Shown here: piece by piece, positions 34,268 through 41,390 of the stretch
Layout: each line of letters begins with the position of its first letter
Position numbering within the stretch: position 1 is the stretch's first letter
Source: Curtobacterium luteum
GTDB taxonomy: Bacteria > Actinomycetota > Actinomycetes > Actinomycetales > Microbacteriaceae
Direction of reading: 5' to 3'
Length of the DNA stretch: 64,000 nt
Assembly: GCF_014646995.1 (NCBI RefSeq)
Contig: NZ_BMOI01000001.1
Coordinates: forward strand, 335,018-399,017
Notes under the pieces: model-generated
The model's input: the letters and a program-made list of their open reading frames with translations, nothing else
Told to the model about the DNA's origin: nothing
Database searches by the model: none
Position numbers and translations under genes: made by a program

Positions 34268-34327
34268 GACCTCGGCGTCACGCTTGCGGCATGTCGTGCG
34301 ACCTCGGCGTCCGCACTCGGGCGTGTC
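34232..34327. repeat. Three tandem 32-bp units, block B
   Basis: Units 34232-34263, 34264-34295 and 34296-34327 each begin GTGCGACCTCGGCGTC; the first two end GCATGTC and the third GCGTGTC. Middle sequence varies from unit to unit. The core ATGTCGTGCGACC spans each junction. Confidence 0.75.
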
Positions 34328-34353
34328 GCGCACCCGTCCGCCGGACAGCACAA

Positions 34354-34387
34354 CGGCCGGGGTCCCAGCACCCTGGGACCCCGGCCG
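34354..34387 (-). terminator. Hairpin terminator of bioY
   Basis: Perfect 15-bp stem CGGCCGGGGTCCCAG/CTGGGACCCCGGCCG with a 4-nt loop, 21 nt after the bioY stop on the minus strand. Unrelated in sequence to the GGAGGCGCGG family. Confidence 0.8.
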
Positions 34388-34408
34388 CTGCCGAGCGGTG
34401 CGCGGCGC

Positions 34409-35008
34409 TCAGCGCCGGCCGACGGCCTTCCACGCCAGCGGCAGCACGCCCGCCGCGATGAGCGCCTTGGCGACACCGCCGAGGACGAACGGGTACAGCC
34501 CGGCAGCGAGCACCGACTGCAGGTCGTTCGGCGCGCCGAGCTGGCCGAGCGCGACCGCGAGCCACGGCAGCCCCGTCACGAACGGGATCGCGCTCGCGAG
34601 CAGCATCGCCACCGAGGCCCGGCCGACGTGGCGGTCCCAGTTCCGACGGGCGAACCAGCCGACGAGCCCGGCCGCGGGGATGAAGCCGATCACGTAGCCG
34701 AAGCTCGGCGACGTCAGGGCAGCGAACCCGCCCGAGAACCCGGCGAAGAACGGCGCACCCGCGAGGCCGGCGACCGCGTAGACGAGGAGGGGGAGCATGC
34801 CGCGCCGGGCGCCGAGCGTGGCGCCGACGAGCACGACCGCGAGGGTCTGGCCGGTGATCGGCACGGGCCACATCGGGACCTCGACCTGGGCCATCGCTGC
34901 GGTGAACAGGGCACCGCCGGCGACGAGGGCGGCGTCGGTGGCCAGGCCGTGGGAACGAAGACGGTCGGCGAGCACTGCGCGGCGAGCGAACCCGGTGGCG
35001 TTCGTCAT
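34409..35008 (-). CDS. bioY: Biotin transporter S-component BioY
   Basis: 199 residues with about six hydrophobic segments. BioY is the biotin-binding membrane component of ECF transporters and may also work alone. Seen: VEVPMWPVPITGQTLAVVLVGATLGARRG and SPSFGYVIGFIPAAGLVGW, both BioY signatures. Start ATG 35008 has AGGAGA 5 nt upstream; the longer in-frame option would lack a ribosome site. No bioM/bioN or biotin synthesis genes are adjacent. Divergent from the ABC-F gene. Confidence 0.93.
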   Translation of the reverse strand: MTNATGFARRAVLADRLRSHGLATDAALVAGGALFTAAMAQVEVPMWPVPITGQTLAVVLVGATLGARRGMLPLLVYAVAGLAGAPFFAGFSGGFAALTSPSFGYVIGFIPAAGLVGWFARRNWDRHVGRASVAMLLASAIPFVTGLPWLAVALGQLGAPNDLQSVLAAGLYPFVLGGVAKALIAAGVLPLAWKAVGRR

Positions 35009-35023
35009 GGATTCTCCTAGAAT

Positions 35024-35066
35024 GGACTGCTGGTCCCGTTCTGAGACCATCGGTCCCGTCAGCGTA
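35024..35066 (-). promoter_or_regulatory. Candidate bioY promoter and operator
   Basis: TACGCT on the minus strand (35066-35061) is a -10 candidate. Just downstream are GGTCCCGT direct repeats 20 bp apart (plus-strand 35032 and 35052) and an 11-bp palindrome GACCATCGGTC (35045-35055). Their spacing of two helical turns suggests a repressor site; regulator unknown. Confidence 0.35.
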
Positions 35067-35124
35067 GCGGTGCGCCTCCCGCACACGTCGTTGTGCAAAA
35101 CCACCAACTGATTGGACGTCCACT

Positions 35125-36723
35125 GTGCTTGCCGTGCACGATCTCGAGATCCGCGTCGGGGCCCGCCTCCTCATGGAGAACGTCTCCTTCCGTGTCGAGA
35201 AGGGCGACAAGATCGGGCTGGTCGGGCGCAACGGTGCCGGAAAGACCACGATGACGAAGGCGCTGGCGGGGGAGACGCAGCCGACCGCGGGCAAGATCGA
35301 ACGCGGCGGCGAGATCGGGTACCTCCCGCAGGACCCCCGCTCCGGCAACCCGGAGGACACCGCGCGGAAGCGCATCCTCGATGCTCGGGGTCTCGGCGAG
35401 CTCGTCGAGGGCATCCGGCTCGCGACCCTCGACATGGCGAGCGACGACCCGGCCGTGGCCGAGAAGGCGATGCGCCGGTACAGCAGACTCGACGACCAGT
35501 TCAACGCGCTCGGGGGCTACGCGGCCGAGGCCGAGGCAGCGTCGATCGCGTCGAACCTCAAGCTGCCGGACCGCATCCTCGACCAGCAGCTGAAGACCCT
35601 GTCCGGTGGTCAGCGTCGGCGCATCGAGCTCGCGCGCATCCTGTTCTCGGACGCCGAGACGATGATCCTCGACGAGCCGACGAACCACCTCGACGCCGAC
35701 TCGATCGTCTGGTTGCGCGAGCACCTGAAGAGCTACCCGGGCGGTGTGATCGTCATCTCCCACGACGTCGAGCTCGTCGACGAGGTCGTGAACCGTGTGT
35801 TCTACCTCGACGCGAACCGGCAGTCGATCGACGTCTACAACATGGGCTGGAAGCTGTACCAGCGCCAGCGGGCCGCCGACGAGGAACGTCGCCGCAAGGA
35901 GCGCGCGAACGCCGAGAAGAAGGCCGCGACCCTCAAGGACCAGGCAGCGCGCTTCGGTGCGAAGGCGACGAAGGCAGCGGCGGCCCACCAGATGGTCGCC
36001 CGAGCCGAGAAGCTCCTGGCCGGCCTCGAGGACGAGCGTGCCGTCGACCGCGTCGCGAAGCTGCGGTTCCCCACCCCGACGCCGTGCGGCCGCACGCCGC
36101 TCATGGCCGAGGGGCTGTCCAAGTCGTACGGTTCGCTCGAGATCTTCGCGGGGGTCGACCTCGCGATCGACCGCGGCTCGCGGGTCGTCATCCTCGGCTT
36201 CAACGGTGCGGGCAAGACGACGCTGCTCCGCATCCTCGCGGGCGCCGACCGGCCGGACACCGGCGAGATCCTCCCCGGCCACGGGCTGCGGATCGGCTAC
36301 TACGCGCAGGAGCACGAGAACATCGACGTCAACCGCACCGTGATCGAGAACATGGTGTCGGCGTCGAACGACCTCAACGAGACCGAGGCCCGACGTGTGC
36401 TCGGCTCCTTCCTCTTCACCGGCGACGACGGCTACAAGAAGGCCGGCGTCCTCTCGGGTGGCGAGAAGACGCGGCTGTCGCTCGCGATGATCGTCGTGTC
36501 CGGAGCGAACGTGCTGCTCCTCGACGAGCCGACGAACAACCTCGACCCGGCCTCGCGTGAGGAGATCCTCGGCGCCCTCGCGGGCTACGAGGGTGCGGTC
36601 GTGCTCGTGTCGCACGACGCGGGAGCGGTGGAGGCCCTCAACCCGGAGCGTGTCCTGCTGCTGCCGGACGGTACCGAGGACCACTGGAACAAGGAGTACG
36701 CGGAGCTCATCGAGCTCGCCTGA
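35125..36723 (+). CDS. ABC-F family ATPase (Ettlike translation factor)
   Basis: 532 residues with two ABC domains and no membrane segments. Domain 1: Walker A GRNGAGKTT, signature LSGGQRRRIELARI, Walker B MILDEPTNHLDADS. A ~75-residue charged linker (RRRKERANAEKKAATLKDQA) separates it from domain 2: [41 protein letters not shown] proteins bind the ribosomal E site; some protect ribosomes from antibiotics, others (EttA, Uup) tune translation. The linker is short and no resistance gene is nearby, so a housekeeping role is more likely. GTG start 35125. Confidence 0.92.
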   Translation: MLAVHDLEIRVGARLLMENVSFRVEKGDKIGLVGRNGAGKTTMTKALAGETQPTAGKIERGGEIGYLPQDPRSGNPEDTARKRILDARGLGELVEGIRLATLDMASDDPAVAEKAMRRYSRLDDQFNALGGYAAEAEAASIASNLKLPDRILDQQLKTLSGGQRRRIELARILFSDAETMILDEPTNHLDADSIVWLREHLKSYPGGVIVISHDVELVDEVVNRVFYLDANRQSIDVYNMGWKLYQRQRAADEERRRKERANAEKKAATLKDQAARFGAKATKAAAAHQMVARAEKLLAGLEDERAVDRVAKLRFPTPTPCGRTPLMAEGLSKSYGSLEIFAGVDLAIDRGSRVVILGFNGAGKTTLLRILAGADRPDTGEILPGHGLRIGYYAQEHENIDVNRTVIENMVSASNDLNETEARRVLGSFLFTGDDGYKKAGVLSGGEKTRLSLAMIVVSGANVLLLDEPTNNLDPASREEILGALAGYEGAVVLVSHDAGAVEALNPERVLLLPDGTEDHWNKEYAELIELA

Positions 36724-36749
36724 CCGGCGGGCGCGCGGCGCGCGCGATC

Positions 36750-36791
36750 GGACGGGAGGCCCGTGGCGACACCGCCACGCGCCTCCCGTCC
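36750..36791. terminator. GGAGGCGCGG-family hairpin, bidirectional
   Basis: GGACGGGAGGC (36750-36760) pairs with GCCTCCCGTCC (36781-36791); inner CGTGGCG/CGCCACG extends it past one mismatch. Between convergent ABC-F and SURF1 genes. Confidence 0.75.
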
Positions 36792-36805
36792 GTGACAGGT
36801 CGCGT

Positions 36806-37759
36806 TCAGCGACCGACGTTCAGCAACTCGTCCTCGACCTCGGCGTCGGACTTCGGCTTCGCGTCCCGGCGTCGACGACGCTCCTCGGCTCGCTCGCGTT
36901 CCTCGGGGTCGTCCTGGTTCAGGTTGCGGTACTCCTGCACCATCACGTACGCGAGGAACCCGAAGCCGCCGGCCGCGAAGAGGAACCACTGGATGAAGTA
37001 GCTGAGGTGCAGACCGGTGTCGGCCGACGGGCGCTCCCAGCCGAGCGGTGGGGTCTGCGTCGGCGCCGGGTCCTCAGAGGCGAGCTGGCCGTACGCGCCG
37101 GTCCAGATCGGCATGTCGATCTTGTCGCGGACGTCGGACAACGTGACCGACTGCACCTGGTCGGTGTGCGATGGGTCGGAGCGGCCGGGGATGCGCGGTT
37201 CGCTCTGCTGGAGGCGCACGACGACCGTGACCTCGCCGCTCGGGGGCGCCGGGACGTGGTCGGGCGCGTCCTGCCGGTTGCCGGTCGGGACCCATCCGCG
37301 GTCGACGACGAACGCACGGCCGTCCGCGGTGACGAGCGGGGTGAGGACCTCGAACCCGGGCTGTCCGTTGTGCACGCGGTTGCGGACGAGCAGCTGGGCG
37401 TCGGTGTCGTAGCGGCCGGTGGCTGTGACACGGAGCCAGGTCTGGTCGGCGTCCCAGCTCGAAGCCCGGGGGAGTGCCTGGTCGAGCGGCACCGGTGTGT
37501 GGTCGTAGTTCTGGGCGATCTGCTCGTTCTGGCGGACGGCCTCGTTGCGGCGGTCCCACTGCCACATGCCGAACAGGGCGCAGACGATCGCGAAGGCGAC
37601 GGCGATCGCGAAGTAGCCGAGCCAGCGACGGCTGCGGACGAAGCGCCAGCCGACGAACGGTTCACCGGGCCGGTGCTCGGGCGCGGCCGTCGTGCTGCGC
37701 TGCATCTTCGCCGCGTGACGCCGGCCGTACCGGGAGCTCGGGTCGAAGCCGTCGCTCAT
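36806..37759 (-). CDS. SURF1-family cytochrome oxidase assembly protein
   Basis: 317 residues with two membrane helices: residues ~47-68 (YFAIAVAFAIVCALFGMWQW) and ~255-275 (YFIQWFLFAAGGFGFLAYV), and an exposed domain between. Conserved SURF1 segments LLVRNRVHNGQPGFEVLTPL and VVDRGWVPTG are present. SURF1 helps heme a insertion into oxidase subunit I, which fits the ctaA/ctaB genes 8 kb away. The start overlaps the stop of the upstream small gene. C-terminal tail is highly charged. Confidence 0.9.
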   Translation of the reverse strand: MSDGFDPSSRYGRRHAAKMQRSTTAAPEHRPGEPFVGWRFVRSRRWLGYFAIAVAFAIVCALFGMWQWDRRNEAVRQNEQIAQNYDHTPVPLDQALPRASSWDADQTWLRVTATGRYDTDAQLLVRNRVHNGQPGFEVLTPLVTADGRAFVVDRGWVPTGNRQDAPDHVPAPPSGEVTVVVRLQQSEPRIPGRSDPSHTDQVQSVTLSDVRDKIDMPIWTGAYGQLASEDPAPTQTPPLGWERPSADTGLHLSYFIQWFLFAAGGFGFLAYVMVQEYRNLNQDDPEERERAEERRRRRDAKPKSDAEVEDELLNVGR

Positions 37760-38064
37760 CGCTCGGTGCCGGTGGCGCGCACCCCGACGTCGTTCTTCGG
37801 CCCGGCGTTCGGGTCACGGAGGTCGTCGAGCCGGTCGACGTCCTCGAGCATGCCCGTCACGCGGACGGGGAACGAGCGGGAACGGAGGTAGTCGGCGAGG
37901 AAGTCGCGGTGTTCGTCGCACGCCGCCCAGATCTTCACCCGGTCGGTCGCGTGGATGCGCGGGTTCCGCCAGTTGACGCGCCACTCGGCGGTCTGGGTGC
38001 ACCCGGCCCGTGAGCACACGGGAGTCGACCCCGGCTCGGTGAAGAGGTCGAAGGTCGCCCCCAT
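37756..38064 (-). CDS. Small conserved hypothetical cysteine-containing protein
   Basis: 102 residues, soluble, starting MGATFDLFTEPGSTPVCSRAGC. The CSRAGC plus a later AACDEHRDFL suggests a small metal-binding module (C-x4-C ... C-x2-H). No function recognised. Its ATG overlaps the stop of the DUF3099 gene by one base and its stop overlaps the SURF1 start, so the three are one translational unit. Confidence 0.75.
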   Translation of the reverse strand: MGATFDLFTEPGSTPVCSRAGCTQTAEWRVNWRNPRIHATDRVKIWAACDEHRDFLADYLRSRSFPVRVTGMLEDVDRLDDLRDPNAGPKNDVGVRATGTER

Positions 38065-38510
38065 CAGCGTCGTCCGCCGGTCTTCGGGGGCCAGACGTTG
38101 GTGTGGTCGCCGTTGCGCTGCCACTCGTCCTGCGCGTGCTGGGCAGCGTCGCGGAGCCGGTCCTGCTCGTCGCGGTACGCCTGGGCACGAGCGGCCTCTT
38201 GCTCCTCGCGCATGCGGACGTCCGCGGCGTCGTAGAGCTGCACGGCCCCGGCCGGTGCGACGACGTCGTTCTCGGCGCGGTTGCCGGCGTTCGCGAGGAT
38301 GACTGCCACCCACGGGATGACGCCCGCGAGGACGATCGGGATGACCACGAGCCAGGTGTGCCACGCGGTCCACATGAGCACCGCCGCAACGAAGCAGATC
38401 ACTCGGACGGCCATCTGCCAGACGTACCGTGAGAGCCGGTGCGCACGGTCCAGTTCCGGCGACTCGGGGAGGGCCGTGATGCTGTGCGTGGTCTTCATTC
38501 GGATGTCCAT
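38064..38510 (-). CDS. DUF3099-domain membrane protein
   Basis: 148 residues. ITALPESPELDRAHRLSRYVWQMAVR leads into two hydrophobic helices (VICFVAAVLMWTAWHTW and VVIPIVLAGVIPWVAVILAN), the DUF3099 pattern, then a charged coiled-coil-like tail rich in Glu/Gln/Arg. Function unknown; conserved in actinobacteria. Start at ATG 38510 is supported by AGGAG 3 nt upstream; a second ATG 12 nt later is also possible. First gene of the DUF3099-hypothetical-SURF1 unit. Confidence 0.75.
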   Translation of the reverse strand: MDIRMKTTHSITALPESPELDRAHRLSRYVWQMAVRVICFVAAVLMWTAWHTWLVVIPIVLAGVIPWVAVILANAGNRAENDVVAPAGAVQLYDAADVRMREEQEAARAQAYRDEQDRLRDAAQHAQDEWQRNGDHTNVWPPKTGGRR

Positions 38511-38524
38511 CGTCTCCTGGGACA

Positions 38525-38530
38525 ACCCTA
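38525..38530 (-). promoter_or_regulatory. Candidate -10 for the DUF3099-SURF1 operon
   Basis: TAGGGT on the minus strand, 14 nt before the ATG at 38510, giving a very short leader carrying AGGAG. Confidence 0.45.
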
Positions 38531-38590
38531 AGCCCGGAGCGGACATTCCGGTTCCGCCGCGCGCGGGCCGAGTGCGCGGAACGGCTCGGG

Positions 38591-38596
38591 TACGCT
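38591..38596 (+). promoter_or_regulatory. Candidate -10 for the fabG-like gene
   Basis: TACGCT, about 100 nt before the ATG at 38695. Confidence 0.35.
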
Positions 38597-38694
38597 CGTC
38601 CGGGCGTGTCCACCGGCCATCCGTCCGACGCGCCCGGCGTGTCCGGCGGGGAACCGCTCGGCACCCCGACCGACACACCTCGAACGGAGCGACC

Positions 38695-39408
38695 ATGAGC
38701 ACCCCCCGTACCGTCCTCGTCACCGGCGGCAACCGCAGCATCGGACACGCCCTGGCGGCGCGCTTCGTCGCCGAGGGGCACCGCGTCGCCGTCACCTCCC
38801 GGAGCGGCACGGGCGGCCCCGAGGGTGCGCTCACCGTGCAGGCGGACATCACCGACACCGCCTCGGTCGACGCGGCGTTCTCGCAGGTCGAAGCCGAGCT
38901 CGGCCCGGTCGAGGTCCTGGTCGCGAACGCGGGCATCACGAACGACCAGCTCCTGCTCCGCATGACGGAGGAGGACTTCACGAGCGTCGTCGACACGAAC
39001 CTGACGGGCACGTTCCGGGTGGTGAAGCGCGCCACGAAGGGCATGATGAAGGCGAAGTTCGGCCGCATCGTGCTCATGGGCAGCGTCGTCGGCACCTACG
39101 GGCAGGTCGGCCAGGTCAACTACGCCTCGTCGAAGGCCGCGCTCATCGGCATGGCGCGCTCGATCACGCGGGAACTCGGATCGCGTGGCATCACCGCGAA
39201 CGTCGTGACGCCCGGGTTCATCCAGACGGACATGACGGCGTCGCTGCCGGACGAGCTCGTCGCCGAGTTCAAGAAGCAGATCCCGGCGTCGCGCTACGGC
39301 ACGGTGGACGACGTCGCCGACGCCACGCTCTTCCTCGCGGGCGACGGTGCCGGGTACATCTCCGGCGCGGTCATCCCCGTCGACGGCGGCCTCGGGATGG
39401 GGCACTAG
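38695..39408 (+). CDS. 3-oxoacyl-ACP reductase-like SDR (FabG family)
   Basis: 237 residues. Reduces 3-oxoacyl chains on ACP or CoA using NADPH if a true FabG. Seen: VLVTGGNRSIGHALAARF (cofactor motif with Ser in place of the usual Gly before IG), NAGITNDQLLLRM, the catalytic serine in MGSVVGTYGQVGQVNYASSK with the Tyr/Lys pair, and VTPGFIQTDMT. NAGITNDQLLLRM is typical of FabG. ATG 38695 with GGAG 5 nt upstream. It stands alone, convergent with the GntR gene. Confidence 0.9.
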   Translation: MSTPRTVLVTGGNRSIGHALAARFVAEGHRVAVTSRSGTGGPEGALTVQADITDTASVDAAFSQVEAELGPVEVLVANAGITNDQLLLRMTEEDFTSVVDTNLTGTFRVVKRATKGMMKAKFGRIVLMGSVVGTYGQVGQVNYASSKAALIGMARSITRELGSRGITANVVTPGFIQTDMTASLPDELVAEFKKQIPASRYGTVDDVADATLFLAGDGAGYISGAVIPVDGGLGMGH

Positions 39409-39415
39409 CCGGGGA

Positions 39416-39455
39416 GGCCGGTCGGCGCCGTCAGCCCGTCGGGACCTGACCGGCC
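39416..39455. terminator. Possible hairpin at fabG/gntR convergence
   Basis: GGCCGGTC (39416-39423) can pair with GACCGGCC (39448-39455), overlapping the last codons of the GntR gene. Short stem; weak support. Confidence 0.35.
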
Positions 39456-40162
39456 CGCAGCATCGCCCGCTCGAGCAGCTCGAGGTCGATGCCGACGTGC
39501 CGTCTGGCCAGTTCGCCCGCCTCGGCCGCGCGGTGTGCGCACACCGCCTCGACGAGCGCCTCGTGTTCCCGCAGCGCTCGGACCTCCATCTCCGCCATGC
39601 CCTCGGTGGTTCCCCAGAGGTGTGCCGGCGCAGCGATCGACACCTGTGACTCGAGTCCGGCCAACGCGTCCGCGAGCACGTCGTTGCCTGCCGCGTCGAT
39701 CACCGTGCGGTGCAGGACGGCGTCGGCCTGTTGCTTCTCGTGGCCCGACGTGGCCGCGCGGAAGTCGTCGAGGCGTGCCCGGACGAGGGTCGCCTGTTCC
39801 GGCGTGATGCGCTCGGCAGCCGCGGTCGCGAGCGCGCCGTGCAGCAGCGCGATCGCGTCGGTGGTCTCGCGGATGCCGTCCCACCGCGCGAGGAGCGTGC
39901 GTCCGACCGCGTCCGACGACGAGTCGGGCCACTGTGTCCGGACGAAGGTGCCGCCGCCGCGACCACGGCGAGTCTCGAGCAGGCCCCGGTCCACGAGCCG
40001 CGCGAGGGCGGCGCGCACGGTGACCCGGCCGACGCCGAGGAGCCCGGCGAGCTCACGCTCCGGGGGCAGGCGGGACGCCGGCAGGTACTCGCCGACGGCG
40101 ACCGCGGTCACCAGACGGTCCTCGACCTCGTCGACCCGGCTCTCCACCATCCGCTCCGCCAC
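39431..40162 (-). CDS. GntR/FadR-family transcriptional regulator
   Basis: 243 residues. N-terminal winged HTH: VAVGEYLPASRLPPERELAGLLGVGRVTVRAALARLVDRGLLETRRGRGGGTFV; C-terminal FCD ligand domain with ALLHGALATAAAERITPEQA and the metal/ligand-site histidines (LHRTVIDAAGN, REHEALVEAV). FadR-type regulators usually repress nearby catabolic genes and respond to a metabolite. It diverges from the hydrolase-permease-amidase genes with 85 nt between starts and a perfect palindrome there, so local regulation is likely. GTG 40162 chosen with GAGGGG 8 nt upstream; ATG 12 nt later possible. Confidence 0.9.
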   Translation of the reverse strand: MAERMVESRVDEVEDRLVTAVAVGEYLPASRLPPERELAGLLGVGRVTVRAALARLVDRGLLETRRGRGGGTFVRTQWPDSSSDAVGRTLLARWDGIRETTDAIALLHGALATAAAERITPEQATLVRARLDDFRAATSGHEKQQADAVLHRTVIDAAGNDVLADALAGLESQVSIAAPAHLWGTTEGMAEMEVRALREHEALVEAVCAHRAAEAGELARRHVGIDLELLERAMLRAGQVPTG

Positions 40163-40189
40163 AAGACCGACCCCTCGTTCGTTTCGTCC

Positions 40190-40195
40190 ACGTTA
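40190..40195 (-). promoter_or_regulatory. -10 element of the GntR gene
   Basis: TAACGT on the minus strand; a 17-bp spacer would place its -35 at 40213-40218, in the centre of the palindrome shared with the divergent operon. Predicts a ~20-nt leader. Confidence 0.45.
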
Positions 40196-40205
40196 AAGGA
40201 CCCGA

Positions 40206-40227
40206 AAAGGTCTTGCACGAGACCTTT
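40206..40227. promoter_or_regulatory. Palindromic operator candidate for the GntR regulator
   Basis: AAAGGTCT and AGACCTTT are perfect 8-bp inverted arms around TGCACG. On the plus strand the central TTGCAC (40213-40218) is a -35 hexamer placed 17 bp before CATGCT (40236-40241), which lies 6 nt before the hydrolase ATG. Protein bound here would cover the -35 regions of both divergent genes. Confidence 0.65.
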
Positions 40228-40247
40228 GCGCGGGCCATGCTTCCGTC

Positions 40248-41159
40248 ATGTCCCGCATCACCGAAGGCACGATGCCGTTCCAGGACGGTCACACCTGGTA
40301 CCGCATCACCGAACCCGACCGGCCCACGCCCGGTGCGCTGCCCCTCGTCGTCCTGCACGGCGGACCCGGCATGGCCCACGACTACCTCCGCAACCTCGCC
40401 GCGATCGCCGACGAGACCGGCCGGACCGTGGTCCACCACGACCAGTTCGGGTGCGGCCGCAGCTCGCACCGCCCGGACGCACCCGCGTCGACGTGGACGC
40501 CGCAGCTCTTCGTCGACGAGTACGACGCGCTCGTCGCCCACCTCGACCTCGGCGACCACCACGTCCTCGGACAGTCGTGGGGCGGCATGCTCGGTGCCGA
40601 GATCGCGGTGCGGCAGCCGGAGCACCTGCGGAGTCTCGCGATCTGCAACTCGCCGGCGTCGATGCAGCTGTGGGTGGACGGCGCCGCCGAGCTCCGCGCC
40701 CAGCTGCCGGCAGACGTCCAGGACGCGCTGACCCGGCACGAGACCGCCGGGTCCGTCGAGGATCCCGAGTACCTCGCGGCGACGCGGGTGTTCTACGAGC
40801 GCCACGTCTGCCGGGTCGTCCCGATGCCGTCCGACTTCGTCGACTCCGAGGCCCAGATGGAGTCCGAGCCGACGGTCTACCACACGATGAACGGGCCGAA
40901 CGAGTTCCACGTCATCGGCACGATGCGGGACTGGACGATCGTCGACCGGCTGGACGCCGTCGCCGTGCCGACTCTCGTCGTCGCCGGCGAGCACGACGAA
41001 GCGACCCCGGCGACCTGGCAGCCGTTCGTCGAGCGGATCGCAGACGTCCAGCAGCACGTCTTCCCCGGTGCGAGCCACTGCTCCCACCTGGAGCAGCCCG
41101 AGGCGTTCCGTCGCGTCGTCGCGACGTTCCTCGCGGCGCACGACGACACGGCCGACTGA
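40248..41159 (+). CDS. S33-family alpha/beta hydrolase (proline iminopeptidase / L-amino-acid amidase type)
   Basis: 303 residues. HGGPGMAHDYL (oxyanion HGGPG motif), DQFGCGRS and the nucleophile elbow GQSWGGMLG near residue 109; the catalytic Asp and His are expected in AGEHDEATPA and GASHCSHLEQPE. This combination defines proline iminopeptidase-like S33 enzymes, which remove N-terminal Pro or hydrolyse amino-acid amides. Position before an amino-acid permease and an acetamidase-family gene favours an amide or small-peptide substrate. The ATG appears leaderless, with CATGCT 6 nt upstream. Confidence 0.9.
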   Translation: MSRITEGTMPFQDGHTWYRITEPDRPTPGALPLVVLHGGPGMAHDYLRNLAAIADETGRTVVHHDQFGCGRSSHRPDAPASTWTPQLFVDEYDALVAHLDLGDHHVLGQSWGGMLGAEIAVRQPEHLRSLAICNSPASMQLWVDGAAELRAQLPADVQDALTRHETAGSVEDPEYLAATRVFYERHVCRVVPMPSDFVDSEAQMESEPTVYHTMNGPNEFHVIGTMRDWTIVDRLDAVAVPTLVVAGEHDEATPATWQPFVERIADVQQHVFPGASHCSHLEQPEAFRRVVATFLAAHDDTAD

Positions 41160-41163
41160 GCAG

Positions 41164-41191
41164 CGCGCGTCGGTCCGACGACCGACGCGCG
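41164..41191 (+). terminator. Hairpin after the S33 hydrolase
   Basis: CGCGCGTCGGT (41164-41174) and ACCGACGCGCG (41181-41191), an 11-bp perfect stem with a 6-nt loop, 4 nt after the hydrolase stop. First of two tandem hairpins before the permease gene. Confidence 0.7.
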
Positions 41192-41210
41192 GGTCCTCCG
41201 GCCCCACGCC

Positions 41211-41252
41211 GGACGGGAGGCGCCCCTCACCCCCGCACCGTGCCTCCCGTCC
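41211..41252 (+). terminator. GGAGGCGCGG-family hairpin before the permease
   Basis: GGACGGGAGGC (41211-41221) pairs with GCCTCCCGTCC (41242-41252), 20-nt loop. With the preceding hairpin it may reduce read-through into the permease and amidase genes. Confidence 0.65.
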
Positions 41253-41390
41253 TCTCCCTCCCGGACCACCCGCCGACACCCACCAGGCTGCCGGCCCGCT
41301 GATCCGCCGTCCCCCGACCGAGCGGCCACCACCCGTCCCGCCGCCCGTCCGGCCACCCCCTCCACGCACCGTCTCCCGGAACGGAACCCC

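Noticed and set aside
33993-34327. CRISPR array
   Set aside because: Units are 32 bp in total with only ~19 variable bases in the middle, repeats are degenerate and there are no cas genes nearby.
33913-34408. Overlapping 160-170-codon frames on both strands of the suf-bioY gap
   Set aside because: Their translations simply mirror the DNA repeats (Arg/Ala/Cys-rich) with no conserved motif.
35125-36723. Antibiotic-resistance ABC-F protein
   Set aside because: The inter-domain linker is short and there is no leader-peptide attenuator or resistance context; a housekeeping translation factor is more likely.
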